From Porphyrobacter sp. (lineage in GTDB: Bacteria; Pseudomonadota; Alphaproteobacteria; Sphingomonadales; Sphingomonadaceae), in NCBI GenBank assembly GCA_017744315.1, contig JAGIBN010000005.1, positions 156,311 through 220,310 of the forward strand: a DNA stretch of 64,000 bases, in the 5' to 3' direction. This document shows positions 63,001-64,000 of the stretch, piece by piece. The notes below the pieces were generated by a model. It was not told where the DNA came from, made no database searches, and saw only the letters and a program-made list of their open reading frames with translations. The first letter of the stretch is position 1; each line of letters starts with the position of its first letter. The position numbers and the translations under genes are program-made.

Positions 63001-63405
63001 ATGAAGGCGCTTCTCGGACTGACGACGGCCTTTGTCGCAGCATCCGTTTATGCGGCTCAGCCGGCATCCAATCCTTCAACCGCCACCGATCAAACTGACG
63101 ACATCATCGTTGAGGCGCAGCGGCTGCCGGAAGAATTGAAGGATACTACGCTCGAGTTCGTTCGCGGCCGCGACAACCGGGTGACGTTCAAGATCCGCGC
63201 AGACGGCACGTTTGCGAGCGCCCTACGCGGCTTGCCATCGGATTTCGGGGTATGGCGCGTCGAAGGCGACAACGTGTGCTTTGTCGGGAGGATGCGCGGG
63301 ACATTTTGTGGTCAGGCCCTGCTCAACAGGCGACCAGGGGACACCTGGGAAGCAGTGGGCTACGACGGCAAAATGTGGAAGGCTCGCCTCATCGCTGGCG
63401 ATTAG
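63001..63405 (+). CDS. Small secreted protein, unknown
   Basis: The 134-residue protein has a signal peptide (MKALLGLTTAFVAASVYAA) and a mature domain with FKIRADGTFASALRGLPSDFGVWRVEGDNVCFVGRM; two Cys (CFVGRMRGTFC) could form a disulfide. No family recognised. Directly follows the preceding gene. Confidence 0.68.
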   Translation: MKALLGLTTAFVAASVYAAQPASNPSTATDQTDDIIVEAQRLPEELKDTTLEFVRGRDNRVTFKIRADGTFASALRGLPSDFGVWRVEGDNVCFVGRMRGTFCGQALLNRRPGDTWEAVGYDGKMWKARLIAGD

Positions 63406-63426
63406 GAACCATGTGATTGGCGGCCT

Positions 63427-63774
63427 TCAGGGAAACCGTTGAACCACCTCAATGGGCCCGACAATCGCGTCGTTGAAGGCATCCATATCCTCGGCGGGTA
63501 TCCAGTATTCCTGATGGGCTTTGCCGCCAGCATCCTGAACCGAATATTGGTCGAGATAGTTACGGCTTACAGCGAACCGCGTCACAAAACCTGAGCCGCT
63601 GGCCGGCACATTCCAATCGCGAGCTATCTTGATGGCATATTCTTCGGTCGTGACCGGGTAGAAAATCGGCTGCTCAGGCAAGCGAGGCGGGAAGGCTCGC
63701 ATATCAGCCTCTTCAATGAGCTTTAGTTCTGCCGGACCTACCGGTCTCCATAAAGTGATGGTGCCCATAGCCAT
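63427..63774 (-). CDS. Conserved protein, ADP-ribosylation/crystallin J1-like annotation
   Basis: The 115-residue protein TITLWRPVGPAELKLIEEADMRAFPPRLPEQPIFYPV is very like proteins I recall as 'ADP-ribosylation/crystallin J1', although they are short and do not contain the ADP-ribosylglycohydrolase catalytic residues. It continues ARDWNVPASGSGFVTRF and EYWIPAEDMDAFNDAIVGPIEV. Several starts are possible (63777 GTG, 63774 and 63768 ATG). Function unknown. Confidence 0.7.
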   Translation of the reverse strand: MAMGTITLWRPVGPAELKLIEEADMRAFPPRLPEQPIFYPVTTEEYAIKIARDWNVPASGSGFVTRFAVSRNYLDQYSVQDAGGKAHQEYWIPAEDMDAFNDAIVGPIEVVQRFP

Positions 63775-63885
63775 CACATATTTCAGAGCCCGGGCGGCTT
63801 TCCAATAGTTATGACCTTAAGCGTGATTGACGGCAGCTTGGCAAATCGGCCGATCCGTTGCAGACCCTTGTCCAAATAAGAAAAA

Positions 63886-63902
63886 CGGGACTCACAGTCC
63901 CG
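63886..63902. promoter_or_regulatory. Hairpin before the right-edge gene
   Basis: CGGGACT/AGTCCCG, perfect 7-base arms, 9 bases before the ATG at 63912. On the minus strand it is followed by TTTTTCTTATTT, so it could be a terminator for an antisense transcript or a leader hairpin. Confidence 0.4.
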
Positions 63903-63911
63903 ACTGAGGGG

Positions 63912-64000
63912 ATGACCATCATGCGCCTGCCAACGGGCCTGCTTCGTGCTGCTTTGCTTCTGCCAGTGTCGCTCTTGCTCGGCACTGGCGCGGGAGTGGC
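63912..64000 (+). CDS. Exported protein, N terminus only (3' end missing)
   Basis: Only 29 codons are visible: MTIMRLPTGLLRAALLLPVSLLLGTGAGVA, a signal peptide or membrane anchor. GAGGGG lies directly before the first ATG (63912) and 9 bases before the second (63921), which is therefore the better start. No family can be given. Confidence 0.5.
   Translation, partial: MTIMRLPTGLLRAALLLPVSLLLGTGAGV

Overview
The window is a dense, GC-rich chromosomal segment of an alphaproteobacterium, most likely of the order Sphingomonadales (Erythrobacteraceae/Sphingomonadaceae). The evidence is a CcrM-type adenine methyltransferase, a ChvG/ChvI two-component system joined to hprK, rapZ, EIIA and HPr and divergent from pckA, an aerobic-type cobS, several J-domain, BolA, DUF1285 and NUDIX neighbours typical of the class, and two families of palindromic intergenic repeats that I associate with these genomes. 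I found no rRNA, tRNA, CRISPR array, insertion sequence or phage module. Both ends cut through genes.

Layout. 1-4.8 kb (minus): hisG-hisD-nusB-thiL with overlapping stops and starts, then a secreted HExxH protein and a truncated serine hydrolase. 4.8-9.6 kb: a DUF2332 gene, then a minus-strand run bolA, GST, pirin, ltrA and an NTF2-like lipoprotein. 9.7-19 kb: a J-domain gene and cobS are separated by an accessory island. The island holds a 12-gene unidirectional array (two DUF899, three GST, three VOC, DoxX, DUF1428, RibD-type reductase, SRPBCC), read from a shared upstream region with a divergent HxlR-SCP2 regulator whose start codon lies between two operator-like repeats; a further GST follows. 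19-31 kb: cobS, a class A penicillin-binding protein, truA-fmt, recR, def, a Cys-rich copper-storage-like protein, a PEGA-like lipoprotein, fhs, rmuC and an SpoU methyltransferase. 31-38 kb: the regulatory PTS/ChvGI operon and pckA. 38-45 kb: a PAS-GGDEF-EAL-PilZ protein, aquaporin, an orphan histidine-kinase H-box protein, a DUF885 hydrolase, TonB and an alpha/beta hydrolase. 45-53 kb: two adjacent cysteine desulfurases with a 2Fe-2S ferredoxin, parC, a duplicated beta-domain secreted protein, and DUF1285-NUDIX-cca. 53-57 kb: zinc-ribbon protein, a large lipoprotein and a membrane-anchored LuxR-type HTH protein with a recently duplicated C-terminal domain. 57-64 kb: GNAT, sugar dehydrogenase lipoprotein, rnhB, sulfotransferase-like protein, ccrM, folP and small secreted proteins.

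How parts may work together. The 12-gene array looks like one transcription unit for electrophile, thiol or xenobiotic stress: thioredoxin-like CxxC proteins, glutathione transferases and glyoxalase-fold proteins under a regulator with a conserved-position cysteine and a lipid-binding-type C-terminal domain. The chvI-chvG-hprK-rapZ-EIIA-ptsH operon is a regulatory, not transporting, PTS beside gluconeogenic pckA. The ccrM upstream region carries six GANTC sites in 143 bp, which suggests methylation-dependent autoregulation.

The points I judge most worth checking are the 12-gene array and its operator pair, the GANTC cluster, the duplicated-domain membrane HTH protein, the stand-alone H-box protein, and two genes (ltrA, ferredoxin) whose conserved reading frames start most naturally at ATC or ATT behind good Shine-Dalgarno sequences.
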